Assembly (NCBI GenBank): GCA_017648805.1
Contig: JAGCIC010000137.1
Location: 1 to 11,887 of the forward strand
Source of the DNA: Clostridia bacterium
GTDB lineage: Bacteria; Bacillota_A; Clostridia; Christensenellales; Aristaeellaceae
Direction: 5' to 3'
DNA: 11,887 nt
The translations under genes were made by a program, and so were the position numbers. The notes under the pieces are model-generated. The model was not told the origin of the DNA. It saw nothing but the letters and a program-made list of their open reading frames with translations, and did no database searches. Below are positions 6,800-11,887 of this stretch, piece by piece (position 1 is the first letter of the stretch; each line of letters opens with the position of its first letter).

Positions 6800-8041
6800 T
6801 TACTGCAGAGCGCTGGTCAGGCTGTCGATGAAGCCCGCGCCGTCGATCACGCAGCCGTACACCTTGGACACGAAGTTCAGGTAGGTGTTGGCGGGGTCAG
6901 CGCTCATGGCGGTGTCGCCGAAGAGCACCATGCCGTCAGCAGCAGCCACCATCGCGGCGACGTCGGCTACCAGAGCCTTTACGGCGCTGGTGTCGTAGTC
7001 GGGAGTCCAGGCGGGCAGACCGGAACCGGCCAGATAGCCGTAGTGGCAGATCTCTTTGCCCAGTTCGAACGCGGCCTGCGCGGCCAGAGCGGGGTTCTTG
7101 GAAGTGGCGGCTACCGCCAGAGTGTCGGAAGGTCCGCCGATGACCTGGCTGTAAGTGGCCTTCTCGGCATCAAGTACGGGGAACAGGGCGACCTGGAAGT
7201 TGCCTTCCGCGTCGTCGACTTCGCCGCAGTTCCAGGAGCCGTTCTGATAGAACGCGTACTCGCCGGCGATGAAGTTGGCCTTCACCTGGTCGTTGCCCAG
7301 GGACAGACCGTTGGGATCGAAGTAACCCTTGATGATCATATCCTGGAAGGTGTCCACCGCGGTGGCGATGGCGGGATCGTTCCAGGTGGCCTTGCCGGCG
7401 AAGATCTCGTTCAGAGCTTCGTAGCCGATGGTCTTCAGGATGATGGGCTCAAGATACTCGGTCACGCACCAGGTCTCGGAACCGGCGCACCCGAAGGGGG
7501 TGATGCCCGCCGCTACCAGGGCGTCGCAGCACGCGATCAGCTCTTCGTAAGTGGTGGGAACGGCTTCATAGCCGGCCTCGGCCAGCAGGTCCATGTTGGC
7601 GAACATGGCCACGATGTTCATGGTCAGCGGCACGCCGTAGTGCTTTCCGCCGTAGGAAGCGTTGCCCAGCATGACTTCGGGCAGAGCGTCGGCGAACTCG
7701 GCATACGCCTCATCCAGGCAGTATACGTTGCCCTGATCGACGAAGTCGCCCAGGAAAGCGCCGGCCCAGGTGAAGAAGATGTCGGGCAGGGTGCTGGGAT
7801 CCGCCATGGCAGTCTTGATCTTGGTCTTGTAGGACTGGTTCTCAAAGGCTTCCCACTCGATCTTGATGTCGGGATGCGCTTCTTCGAAAGCGGCGATGGC
7901 AGCCTCGTAGGCGGGGCGGTTCGCGTCGCTCTCGGTGGCGATGCACCACATCGTCAGGGTGGTCTTCTCGGCCTCCGCGAATACGGAGGTCATGGACAGC
8001 AGCATCATGGCCGCAAGCAGCAAAGCTACAAACTTTTTCAT
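6800..8041 (-). CDS. Extracellular solute-binding protein, family 1 (sugar)
   Basis: A 413-residue substrate-capture protein of a carbohydrate ABC importer. Residues 1-22 form a signal peptide (MKKFVALLLAAMMLLSMTSV then FA). The mature part begins AEKTTLTMWC and has the family 1 pattern: AAIAAFEEAHPDIKIEWE, then DIFFTWAGAF, GVPLTMNIVAMFANMDLLAEAG with YEELIACCDALVAAGITPF, and later GEYAFYQNGSW. There is no lipobox cysteine near the signal peptide end, although binding proteins of Gram-positive cells are usually lipid-anchored. How it stays at the surface is unclear. AGGAGG (8048-8053) lies 6 nt before the ATG. The gene has its own promoter and leads the two permeases. Specificity is unknown; the neighbours suggest an oligosaccharide or amino-sugar glycan, which is inference. 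Confidence 0.95.
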   Translation of the reverse strand: MKKFVALLLAAMMLLSMTSVFAEAEKTTLTMWCIATESDANRPAYEAAIAAFEEAHPDIKIEWEAFENQSYKTKIKTAMADPSTLPDIFFTWAGAFLGDFVDQGNVYCLDEAYAEFADALPEVMLGNASYGGKHYGVPLTMNIVAMFANMDLLAEAGYEAVPTTYEELIACCDALVAAGITPFGCAGSETWCVTEYLEPIILKTIGYEALNEIFAGKATWNDPAIATAVDTFQDMIIKGYFDPNGLSLGNDQVKANFIAGEYAFYQNGSWNCGEVDDAEGNFQVALFPVLDAEKATYSQVIGGPSDTLAVAATSKNPALAAQAAFELGKEICHYGYLAGSGLPAWTPDYDTSAVKALVADVAAMVAAADGMVLFGDTAMSADPANTYLNFVSKVYGCVIDGAGFIDSLTSALQ

Positions 8042-8061
8042 GGTTCTCCTCCTTGCAAAAG

Positions 8062-8075
8062 AATAAACGTTATTG
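8062..8075. promoter_or_regulatory. Near-palindromic, CpG-centred operator-like site
   Basis: AATAAACGTTATTG in the leader of the binding-protein gene has a TAAACGTTAT core. This resembles sites of LacI-family regulators, including CcpA cre sites, but lacks the flanking TG and CA of a good cre. It sits about 55-65 bases into the predicted transcript, a road-block position. Evidence is weak. Confidence 0.3.
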
Positions 8076-8091
8076 GATACTTTAGCCCTTC

Positions 8092-8125
8092 CGCGGCGGC
8101 CTGCCGCGCCGGACCGTTTCTCCGG
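8092..8125 (-). other. GC-rich double hairpin in the binding-protein leader
   Basis: Two back-to-back hairpins: CGCGGC/GCCGCG (8092-8097 with 8103-8108, loop GGCCT) and CCGGA/TCCGG (8109-8113 with 8121-8125). They occupy the first part of the predicted ~87-nt leader. They could protect the mRNA 5' end or be a binding target. They do not resemble a riboswitch class I know. Confidence 0.5.
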
Positions 8126-8134
8126 ATGCTGAGG

Positions 8135-8163
8135 ATTGTATCATCTTTTGAGGTTTTTGTAAA
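8135..8163 (-). promoter_or_regulatory. Promoter of the solute-binding protein gene
   Basis: Minus strand: -35 TTTACA (8163-8158, 5 of 6), 17 bases, -10 TACAAT (8140-8135, 5 of 6) with an extended TGA. The start would be near 8128. Because it lies downstream of the oxidoreductase, and no terminator separates them, the transporter genes can be read from here or by read-through. Confidence 0.85.
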
Positions 8164-8206
8164 GTTTTTTCTCCTCAAATATTGCGTTATACGCCTCAAT
8201 AATTGC
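8147..8206. promoter_or_regulatory. Direct and inverted repeats upstream of the binding-protein promoter
   Basis: CCTCAAATATTGC (8173-8185) and CCTCAATAATTGC (8194-8206) match at 11 of 13 positions and start 21 bp apart, two helical turns. The nearer copy ends 9 bp from the -35. TTTGAGG (8147-8153) is an inverted copy on the other side of the -35. GCGTTATACGC (8184-8194), a small dyad, lies between the direct repeats. Tandem repeats at this spacing are typical of AraC-family or response-regulator activators; the regulator itself is not in the window. Confidence 0.6.
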
Positions 8207-8215
8207 TTTTACGTT

Positions 8216-9271
8216 TTACAGTTCGCATTTATAGCCGTGACCTTCTTCCGCGGACTTGAACAGCAGGTCGATTATCCGCATCACCCTTAAGCTCTGTTCC
8301 GGCTTTACGATAAGCTCCGCCCTGCCGTCCAGCGCATCGCAGATGTTGTTGTAATAGTCCGCCCAGTCGGTCTTGACTTCCGGCAGGGGTATCTCGTTCA
8401 TGGTGAATTTGGGCCTAGGCGCCATGGTGCGGGTGGGCCCCGCTTCGGTGTACACTATGTCCTCGTCCCATTCCATCTGCGCGTCCTGCTTGAGCTGGTA
8501 CATCTCTCCTTCGCACTGCCAGTTCTTAATCATCAGCGTGCCGCCAGTGCCCTCCACATGCCAGCGGTAGGCGGGGATCAGGCACATGGTGCTCATTTCC
8601 AGCACCGCGCTCATGCCGCTTTCAAACAGCAGCATCAGCTTTATGTTGTCGTCCACCTCGGGGGTGTAGACGCTCAGCAGATGGCTGTCCACCTTCACTA
8701 TTTTGGACGTGTCCAGCTGTGTGATCTGGTCGATCAGGTGCACGCCCCAGTCAAGCAGCATGCCGCCGCCGTTCTTTTTGTATCCCCTCCAGCCGTACAT
8801 GGAGCCCCGGGAACCCTGTACCTTGCTCTCGACGAAGGTCAGATCGCCCAGCAGCCCTCTGTCCTTGGCTTCCTTTACGATGCGGAAGTCCTTGTCCCAG
8901 CGCCGGTTCTGGTGAACGGAGAACAGTTTGCCCGTTTCGTTCCTCACGGCGATTATTTCTTCCATTTCTTTTGCGTTCAGCGTTACGGGCTTTTCGCACA
9001 CCACGTTTTTGCCCGCCCTGAGCGCCTTTATGGCAGTCTCCTTGTGCATGTCGTTGGGGATCGCTATGGTCACCAGATCGATCTCGGGGTCACCCAGCAG
9101 CTCTTCCAGCGAGGAATACGCCTTTATCCCCAGCGTCTTCGTCTTTTCCAGCGCTTCCCGCCTTATGTCGAAAGCGCCTTTCACCGTAAGCTGCGGAACT
9201 TTTTTCTGGATGTTCTGCACGTGCCAGGTGCCCATGCCGCCCAGGCCGATCACCGCCGAGTAATGTCCCAT
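8216..9271 (-). CDS. Gfo/Idh/MocA family sugar oxidoreductase
   Basis: A 351-residue cytoplasmic NAD(P)-dependent dehydrogenase of the family that includes glucose-fructose oxidoreductase and inositol 2-dehydrogenase. The N-terminal Rossmann domain begins AVIGLGGMGTWH, with the dinucleotide motif Gly9-x-Gly11-Gly12-x-Gly14. It continues through AIPNDMHKETAIKALRAGKNVVCEKP, where Lys94 of the EKP motif is the usual catalytic or substrate-binding lysine. The second domain has the conserved GGGMLLDWGVHLID segment (Asp174, His178). I chose the ATG at 9271 because AAAGGAG lies 8 nt upstream; an open frame to 9331 extends over the promoter. The gene starts the sugar locus, upstream of the binding protein. 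Family members also oxidise, isomerise or hydrolyse glycosides, so the reaction cannot be fixed. Confidence 0.93.
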   Translation of the reverse strand: MGHYSAVIGLGGMGTWHVQNIQKKVPQLTVKGAFDIRREALEKTKTLGIKAYSSLEELLGDPEIDLVTIAIPNDMHKETAIKALRAGKNVVCEKPVTLNAKEMEEIIAVRNETGKLFSVHQNRRWDKDFRIVKEAKDRGLLGDLTFVESKVQGSRGSMYGWRGYKKNGGGMLLDWGVHLIDQITQLDTSKIVKVDSHLLSVYTPEVDDNIKLMLLFESGMSAVLEMSTMCLIPAYRWHVEGTGGTLMIKNWQCEGEMYQLKQDAQMEWDEDIVYTEAGPTRTMAPRPKFTMNEIPLPEVKTDWADYYNNICDALDGRAELIVKPEQSLRVMRIIDLLFKSAEEGHGYKCEL

Positions 9272-9302
9272 ACTTTTTCTCCTTTTTTGTTTGCTGATGC
9301 AC

Positions 9303-9331
9303 ATTTTAGCAGAAATATATACGTTTTTCAA
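9303..9331 (-). promoter_or_regulatory. Promoter of the oxidoreductase gene
   Basis: Minus strand: -35 TTGAAA (9331-9326, 5 of 6), 17 bases, -10 TAAAAT (9308-9303, 5 of 6) with an extended TGC. The start would be near 9296, with a 25-nt leader. The 237-bp space 9272-9508 is AT-rich and otherwise holds only the divergent promoter at 9440-9468. Confidence 0.85.
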
Positions 9332-9439
9332 CCTATATTAAAATACATTTTGAGCGTAATTGTTGCGTCTGTGTTCCTTAAGTTTTAATAAGATTATGTA
9401 AATATTTCATTTTATTTGCGACTTTGGTCTTATTTTCGC

Positions 9440-9468
9440 TTGATTTGATTTGTTAAACGTAATATAAT
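9440..9468 (+). promoter_or_regulatory. Promoter of the SH3b-repeat protein gene
   Basis: Plus strand: -35 TTGATT (9440-9445), 17 bases, -10 TATAAT (9463-9468, perfect). The start would be near 9475, and the leader of about 34 nt ends in the AAGGAG ribosome binding site at 9494-9499. Confidence 0.85.
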
Positions 9469-9508
9469 TATTTCATATCTTAATAAATATGCGAAGGAGT
9501 TGTTACGA

Positions 9509-10999
9509 ATGTCCTTTAAACGCATACTTTCGATACTTCTGATTCTGATCTTCCTCCTGGCGGATGTCGCCCTGGCGGATAATTATTACGCTAAAACCAC
9601 CGACAGCGTCACGGTCTATGCTTCCGCGAGCACTTCCTCAAAGGAACTCGGCACCCTCAAAAGCGGCAGCTGGGTCTTCCTGGCCGGTGAAAAGAACGGC
9701 TGGGCCAAGATAGAGCTGAACGGCAAAGTGGGCTACGCAAACGCTTCAAATATAAAAAAGACTACCCGCACCGTGTACGTAAAAAGCGGCAGCGCCACCG
9801 TATACAGATCCGCCAGCTCCAGCAGCACCCGCATGGTAGTCGTGGGTTACGGCACCAAGCTGACCACCAGCTACGTCAAAAACGGCTTCATATATGTAAA
9901 CAGCGGCAGCGGCAAGGGCTTCATCCCCGCGTCCGACGTGCAGACCAAGGATCCCAACACCCTGAACAAGACCGTATACGTCCAGGCGTCCAGTGCCAAG
10001 GTGTATTCTCTGCCCGCCACCGGCTCCGACAGCATCACGGTCAACGGCACAACCAAAATGACCTGCACCGCCGTATATAACAACACCTGGGCGCGCGTGA
10101 CCGTGAACGGCAAAACCGGCTATATCAAAAAATCCCTTCTGGGCTCAGGCAAATACTCCGTGCCCAACACCACCGTTTACGTCACCGCCGGATCCTCCGT
10201 CATATACAAGGACGCCAGTTCTTCTTCCTCCAAGCTCGCCACTCTGGCTTACGGCTCCTCTCTGAAAGCCGCCGCCGAGACCTCAAACGGCTACACCAAG
10301 GTCGCCAGCGGCTCTAAGACCGGCTGGATCAAAAGCGGCGACATCAGCACTAAAAACCCCAACAACCTGAATAAGACCGTATACATCAAAGCGGCGGGCG
10401 TCAAGGTCTACGCCTACCCCACCACCTCCGCCTCCTCCGGCACCGTGTCCACCTCCGCCGCATTAAAGTGCACCGCGGTGTACAACGATACCTGGTGCCG
10501 TGTGACCTACTCCGGCAAGGTGGGCTTCGTCAAGAAGAGCGAGGTCTCCACAAAGAAACTGGGCTCGTCCACTTCCAGTCCCGCCTCCGGCAAGAGCGTG
10601 AAGGCGGACTGGTTTAAGAGCAACATCCAGTCGATCTTTGACCGCAACGACGTCGCCACCGTCACCGACGTCTACACCGGCATCAGCTGGCGGGTCAAGC
10701 GCAAGGGCGGCTACAACCACGCGGACGTGGAGCCCCTTACCGCCGCCGACACCGCCGCCATGCAGCGCGCGTGCGGTAATGATTTTCTCACCTGGGCCCG
10801 CCGTCCCATATGGGTCTCCATCGGCGGCAAGAAATACGCCGCCAGCATGAACTGCATGAACCACGGCGAGTGCAACATAAAGGACAACAACTTTAACGGT
10901 CATTTTTGCATCCACTTCACCAACTCCAAGACCCACGGCACCAACAAGGTGGACTCGGACCACCAGGCCGCCATCAATACGGCTTATGGCAGAGGCTGA
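9509..10999 (+). CDS. Secreted protein with five SH3b-like repeats and a novel C-terminal domain
   Basis: A 496-residue exported protein. The signal peptide spans about 1-23 (FKRILSILLILIFLLADVALA). Five bacterial SH3-like repeats of roughly 55-60 residues follow at about 28-82, 88-144, 154-210, 221-278 and 289-346. Each has the TVYV...VY or SVTVYASAS start and a GW/GY/GF-IK end. Such repeats commonly bind the cell wall. After a Ser-rich linker, residues ~366-496 form a separate domain that I do not recognise. It contains WRVKRKGGYNHADVEPLTAAD, WARRPIWVSIGGKKYAASMN, then C449, H452, C455, H465, C467, H469, H476 and H485. The spacing and polar residues suggest a metal site or enzyme, but no known lytic motif is met. 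The ATG at 9509 is chosen because AAGGAG lies 9 nt upstream; a TTG at 9500 is too close to it. It is monocistronic with its own terminator. Confidence 0.9.
   Translation: MSFKRILSILLILIFLLADVALADNYYAKTTDSVTVYASASTSSKELGTLKSGSWVFLAGEKNGWAKIELNGKVGYANASNIKKTTRTVYVKSGSATVYRSASSSSTRMVVVGYGTKLTTSYVKNGFIYVNSGSGKGFIPASDVQTKDPNTLNKTVYVQASSAKVYSLPATGSDSITVNGTTKMTCTAVYNNTWARVTVNGKTGYIKKSLLGSGKYSVPNTTVYVTAGSSVIYKDASSSSSKLATLAYGSSLKAAAETSNGYTKVASGSKTGWIKSGDISTKNPNNLNKTVYIKAAGVKVYAYPTTSASSGTVSTSAALKCTAVYNDTWCRVTYSGKVGFVKKSEVSTKKLGSSTSSPASGKSVKADWFKSNIQSIFDRNDVATVTDVYTGISWRVKRKGGYNHADVEPLTAADTAAMQRACGNDFLTWARRPIWVSIGGKKYAASMNCMNHGECNIKDNNFNGHFCIHFTNSKTHGTNKVDSDHQAAINTAYGRG
9965..10546 (+). repeat. Internal two-repeat duplication in the SH3b protein
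   Basis: SH3b repeats 3 and 5 are much more alike than neighbouring repeats. NKTVYVQASSAKVYSLP recurs as NKTVYIKAAGVKVYAYP, and CTAVYNNTWARVT recurs as CTAVYNDTWCRVT, 135 residues (405 bp) apart. Repeats 2 and 4 precede them with matching linkers (TKDPNTLN and TKNPNNLN). This indicates duplication of a two-repeat unit followed by divergence. Confidence 0.75.
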
Positions 11000-11011
11000 C
11001 GTGTAACACAC

Positions 11012-11049
11012 AGGCGAAAGGATACATCATCCTTTCGCCTTGTTTTTTT
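11012..11049 (+). terminator. Intrinsic terminator of the SH3b protein gene
   Basis: A perfect 12-bp stem AGGCGAAAGGAT/ATCCTTTCGCCT (11012-11023 with 11029-11040, loop ACATC) is followed by TGTTTTTTT. It starts 13 bp after the stop codon. Confidence 0.95.
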
Positions 11050-11062
11050 CCTATATAAAAAC

Positions 11063-11091
11063 TTGATTTATTGTGTAAACTGTGTTAATAT
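11063..11091 (+). promoter_or_regulatory. Promoter of the candidate small RNA
   Basis: Plus strand: -35 TTGATT (11063-11068), 17 bases, -10 TAATAT (11086-11091) with an extended TGT. The start would be near 11098-11100. It follows the previous terminator by 14 bp, so it begins an independent transcript. Confidence 0.7.
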
Positions 11092-11098
11092 TCTTTTG

Positions 11099-11248
11099 TA
11101 CTCTGACCAAAAAGGAGAGCGGTGCTCCGTGACAAAGCAGCTTATCCGGCGATGCCGATGTTCTGAATACAGTCTCGTTCACGGAGGGCAATGCGCCCCC
11201 TGCTTTAACGCGGCCTGTTCCCTGTAGGGGGGAGACCGCGCTTTTTTT
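11099..11248 (+). ncRNA. Candidate structured small RNA or leader, with possible pseudoknot
   Basis: About 150 nt between a good promoter and an intrinsic terminator, with no convincing reading frame. Helix a pairs CTCCGTGA (11125-11132) with TCACGGAG (11179-11186), 8 bp. Helix b pairs AAAGCAG (11134-11140) with CTGCTTT (11200-11206), 7 bp. The order a-b-a'-b' makes a pseudoknot, or two exclusive folds. GGAG (11114-11117) can also pair with CTCC of helix a. Small hairpins GGGC/GCCC (11186-11198) and CGGC/GCCG (11148-11156) fill the loops. It does not match the riboswitch, 6S, SRP or T-box features I know. It could be a trans-acting RNA, or a leader with premature termination for the gene at 11439. 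The RNA call is inference from structure. Confidence 0.5.
11209..11248 (+). terminator. Intrinsic terminator ending the candidate RNA
   Basis: CGCGG (11209-11213) pairs with CCGCG (11236-11240), with further inner pairing between CCTGTTCCC and GGGGGGAG. C then seven T residues (11241-11248) follow at once. It is 190 bp upstream of the next start codon. Confidence 0.85.
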
Positions 11249-11265
11249 GTCTTTTCCCCGAAACT

Positions 11266-11305
11266 CCGATTCTCATTTCAGCCTCTTTCCGCACCCTGAG
11301 ATCGG
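11266..11305. repeat. Inverted repeat just upstream of the 11311 promoter
   Basis: CCGAT-T-CTCA (11266-11275) pairs with TGAG-ATCGG (11297-11305), 9 bp with one bulged base and a 21-nt pyrimidine-rich loop. It ends 5 bp before the -35 and could be an operator. If transcribed from 11099, it could instead be part of a longer leader. Confidence 0.45.
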
Positions 11306-11310
11306 CGATA

Positions 11311-11339
11311 TTGCCACCAAACGTTTTACATCGTATAAA
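11311..11339 (+). promoter_or_regulatory. Promoter of the CxxC-repeat protein gene
   Basis: Plus strand: -35 TTGCCA (11311-11316), 17 bases, -10 TATAAA (11334-11339). The start would be near 11346, giving a leader of about 93 nt. That leader contains a small UUCG-loop hairpin (11352-11361) and ends in AGGAGG (11424-11429). Confidence 0.65.
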
Positions 11340-11438
11340 GTAATGACGGTGCCCTTCGGGGAGATACGGAAAACGAAAGGAAACCACAAACGCAGTAATC
11401 TCACAAGGCATACCGGCAAATAAAGGAGGCTTTGCAAA

Positions 11439-11887
11439 ATGACATTCAGACGCGTTATGTTATTTATCCTGGTGTTCGCGCTGCTGCTGGGCTGCGCGGC
11501 GCTGCCCGCTGGGGCGGAGCACACGCACAGCTGGAAGGACTTGCCCGACTCACAGCAACCCACCTGCACTGAGCCCGGCTGGAAAGTGCAGTATTGCTCC
11601 GGCTGTGGACAGTACCGCGACGTAAAGCTGCCCGCGCTGGGGCATGAATTCTCCCAGCAGGTGTATATGGGTTACGCGGACTGCACGCATTACGGATCGT
11701 TCTACTGGGTATGCGAGCGCTGCGGCGCGCATTCCGCGACAGGCAACGACAAGCCTTTGGGGCATGACTGGGACGAGGGAGTTATCACAAGGGCTCCCCA
11801 GGGCTTCACCCCGGGCGAAAAGACCTACACCTGCAAGAGAGATCCTTCCCACACGTACACTGAGGAAATAGCTCCCGAGGACTGGCT
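11439..11887 (+). CDS. Exported protein with repeated Cys-x2-Cys/His motifs (partial)
   Basis: The first 149 codons of a gene that runs off the window. Residues 1-26 form a signal peptide (FRRVMLFILVFALLLGCAALPAGA). LLGC at 16-19 could act as a lipobox, or cleavage may follow AGA at 26. Three related units of about 40 residues follow. Unit 1 has C43-x9-C53-x2-C56 and ends LGH69. Unit 2 has C82-x9-C92-x2-C95 and ends LGH109. Unit 3 keeps only the second half, C132-x5-H138. The pattern CTEPGWKVQYCSGCG...LPALGH is a cysteine-paired repeat seen in clostridial surface proteins; it may bind zinc or form disulfides. The ATG at 11439 has AGGAGG 9 nt upstream. No enzymatic domain is visible in this part, and function is unknown. 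Confidence 0.85.
   Translation, partial: MTFRRVMLFILVFALLLGCAALPAGAEHTHSWKDLPDSQQPTCTEPGWKVQYCSGCGQYRDVKLPALGHEFSQQVYMGYADCTHYGSFYWVCERCGAHSATGNDKPLGHDWDEGVITRAPQGFTPGEKTYTCKRDPSHTYTEEIAPEDW

Noticed and set aside
8062..8075. A CcpA cre site in the binding-protein leader
   Set aside because: The core resembles cre, but the conserved outer TG and CA are missing, so it is kept only as a generic low-confidence operator-like site.
7043..8290. A 415-codon open frame on the plus strand opposite the binding-protein and oxidoreductase genes
   Set aside because: It is antisense to a clear solute-binding protein, has low-complexity Gly/Val/Asp composition typical of the mirror frame of GC-rich genes, has no ribosome binding site and shows no domain.
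8558..9388. A 276-codon plus-strand open frame opposite the oxidoreductase
   Set aside because: It is the mirror of the Rossmann-fold gene, runs through that gene's promoter, and has no ribosome binding site or recognisable motif.
11199..11248. T-box antiterminator resemblance (ACCGCG next to a T run)
   Set aside because: The ACCGCG lies in the 3' arm of the terminator, not in an AGGGTGGNACCGCG element, and no stem I specifier loop is visible upstream.
11099..11248. Possible 6S RNA, SRP RNA, fluoride, THF, glycine or cyclic di-GMP riboswitch
   Set aside because: Fragments such as GGCGATG, GGAGAG and CACGGAGGGCAA recall these classes, but the required core motifs and helix order are absent. 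For 6S, the 5' and 3' ends do not pair with each other.
11205..11569. Two minus-strand open frames between the candidate RNA and the CxxC-repeat gene
   Set aside because: They overlap the terminator, a promoter and a well-supported signal peptide on the plus strand, and no ribosome binding site precedes them.
1..11887. CRISPR arrays, insertion sequences, attachment sites, tRNA or rRNA genes, defence systems
   Set aside because: No regularly spaced repeats, transposase or integrase motifs, tRNA cloverleaf sequences or known defence domains were found on either strand.

Overview
The window looks like chromosome from a GC-rich member of the Bacillota, most likely an uncultured or gut-type Clostridia. 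The evidence is the hrcA-grpE-dnaK gene order under a perfect CIRCE operator, strong AGGAGG-type ribosome binding sites, SigA-type promoters, and a binding-protein ABC sugar transporter encoded without its own ATPase. The taxon below phylum level is inference. No tRNA, rRNA, insertion sequence, integrase, phage gene or CRISPR array was seen.

Layout. (1) Positions 1-2240, minus strand: heat-shock operon hrcA, grpE and the first 116 codons of dnaK. It is driven by one promoter with a perfect CIRCE just downstream and a degenerate second CIRCE lying over the promoter itself. (2) 2241-2971: hairpin-rich spacer, then a secreted TlpA/ResA-type thioredoxin (minus). Its promoter abuts, head to head, the promoter of the next gene. 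(3) 3031-4674, plus: a DUF4091/GH123-like glycoside-hydrolase-type protein without a signal peptide. (4) 4696-9271, minus: sugar-uptake and metabolism genes, transcribed from the Gfo/Idh/MocA oxidoreductase through the solute-binding protein and two MalF/MalG-type permeases. They end at a bidirectional terminator shared with the convergent DUF4091 gene. The binding-protein gene has its own promoter with 21-bp-spaced direct repeats upstream. (5) 9440-11049, plus: a secreted protein with five SH3b-like repeats and an unrecognised His/Cys-rich C-terminal domain, with its own promoter and terminator. (6) 11063-11248, plus: promoter, about 150 nt of structured non-coding sequence, and an intrinsic terminator. 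This is a candidate small RNA or long leader. (7) 11311-11887, plus: a promoter and the start of an exported protein with repeated Cys-x2-Cys/His motifs, cut by the window edge.

How the genes work together: regions 3 and 4 probably form a carbohydrate-use module. The binding protein captures a glycan and the two permeases import it, powered by an ATPase encoded elsewhere. The oxidoreductase and the cytoplasmic DUF4091 protein then act on the imported sugar. The substrate cannot be read from the sequence. The features most likely to be new are the structured RNA near 11099-11248, the C-terminal domain of the SH3b protein, and the layered operators at the hrcA and binding-protein promoters.
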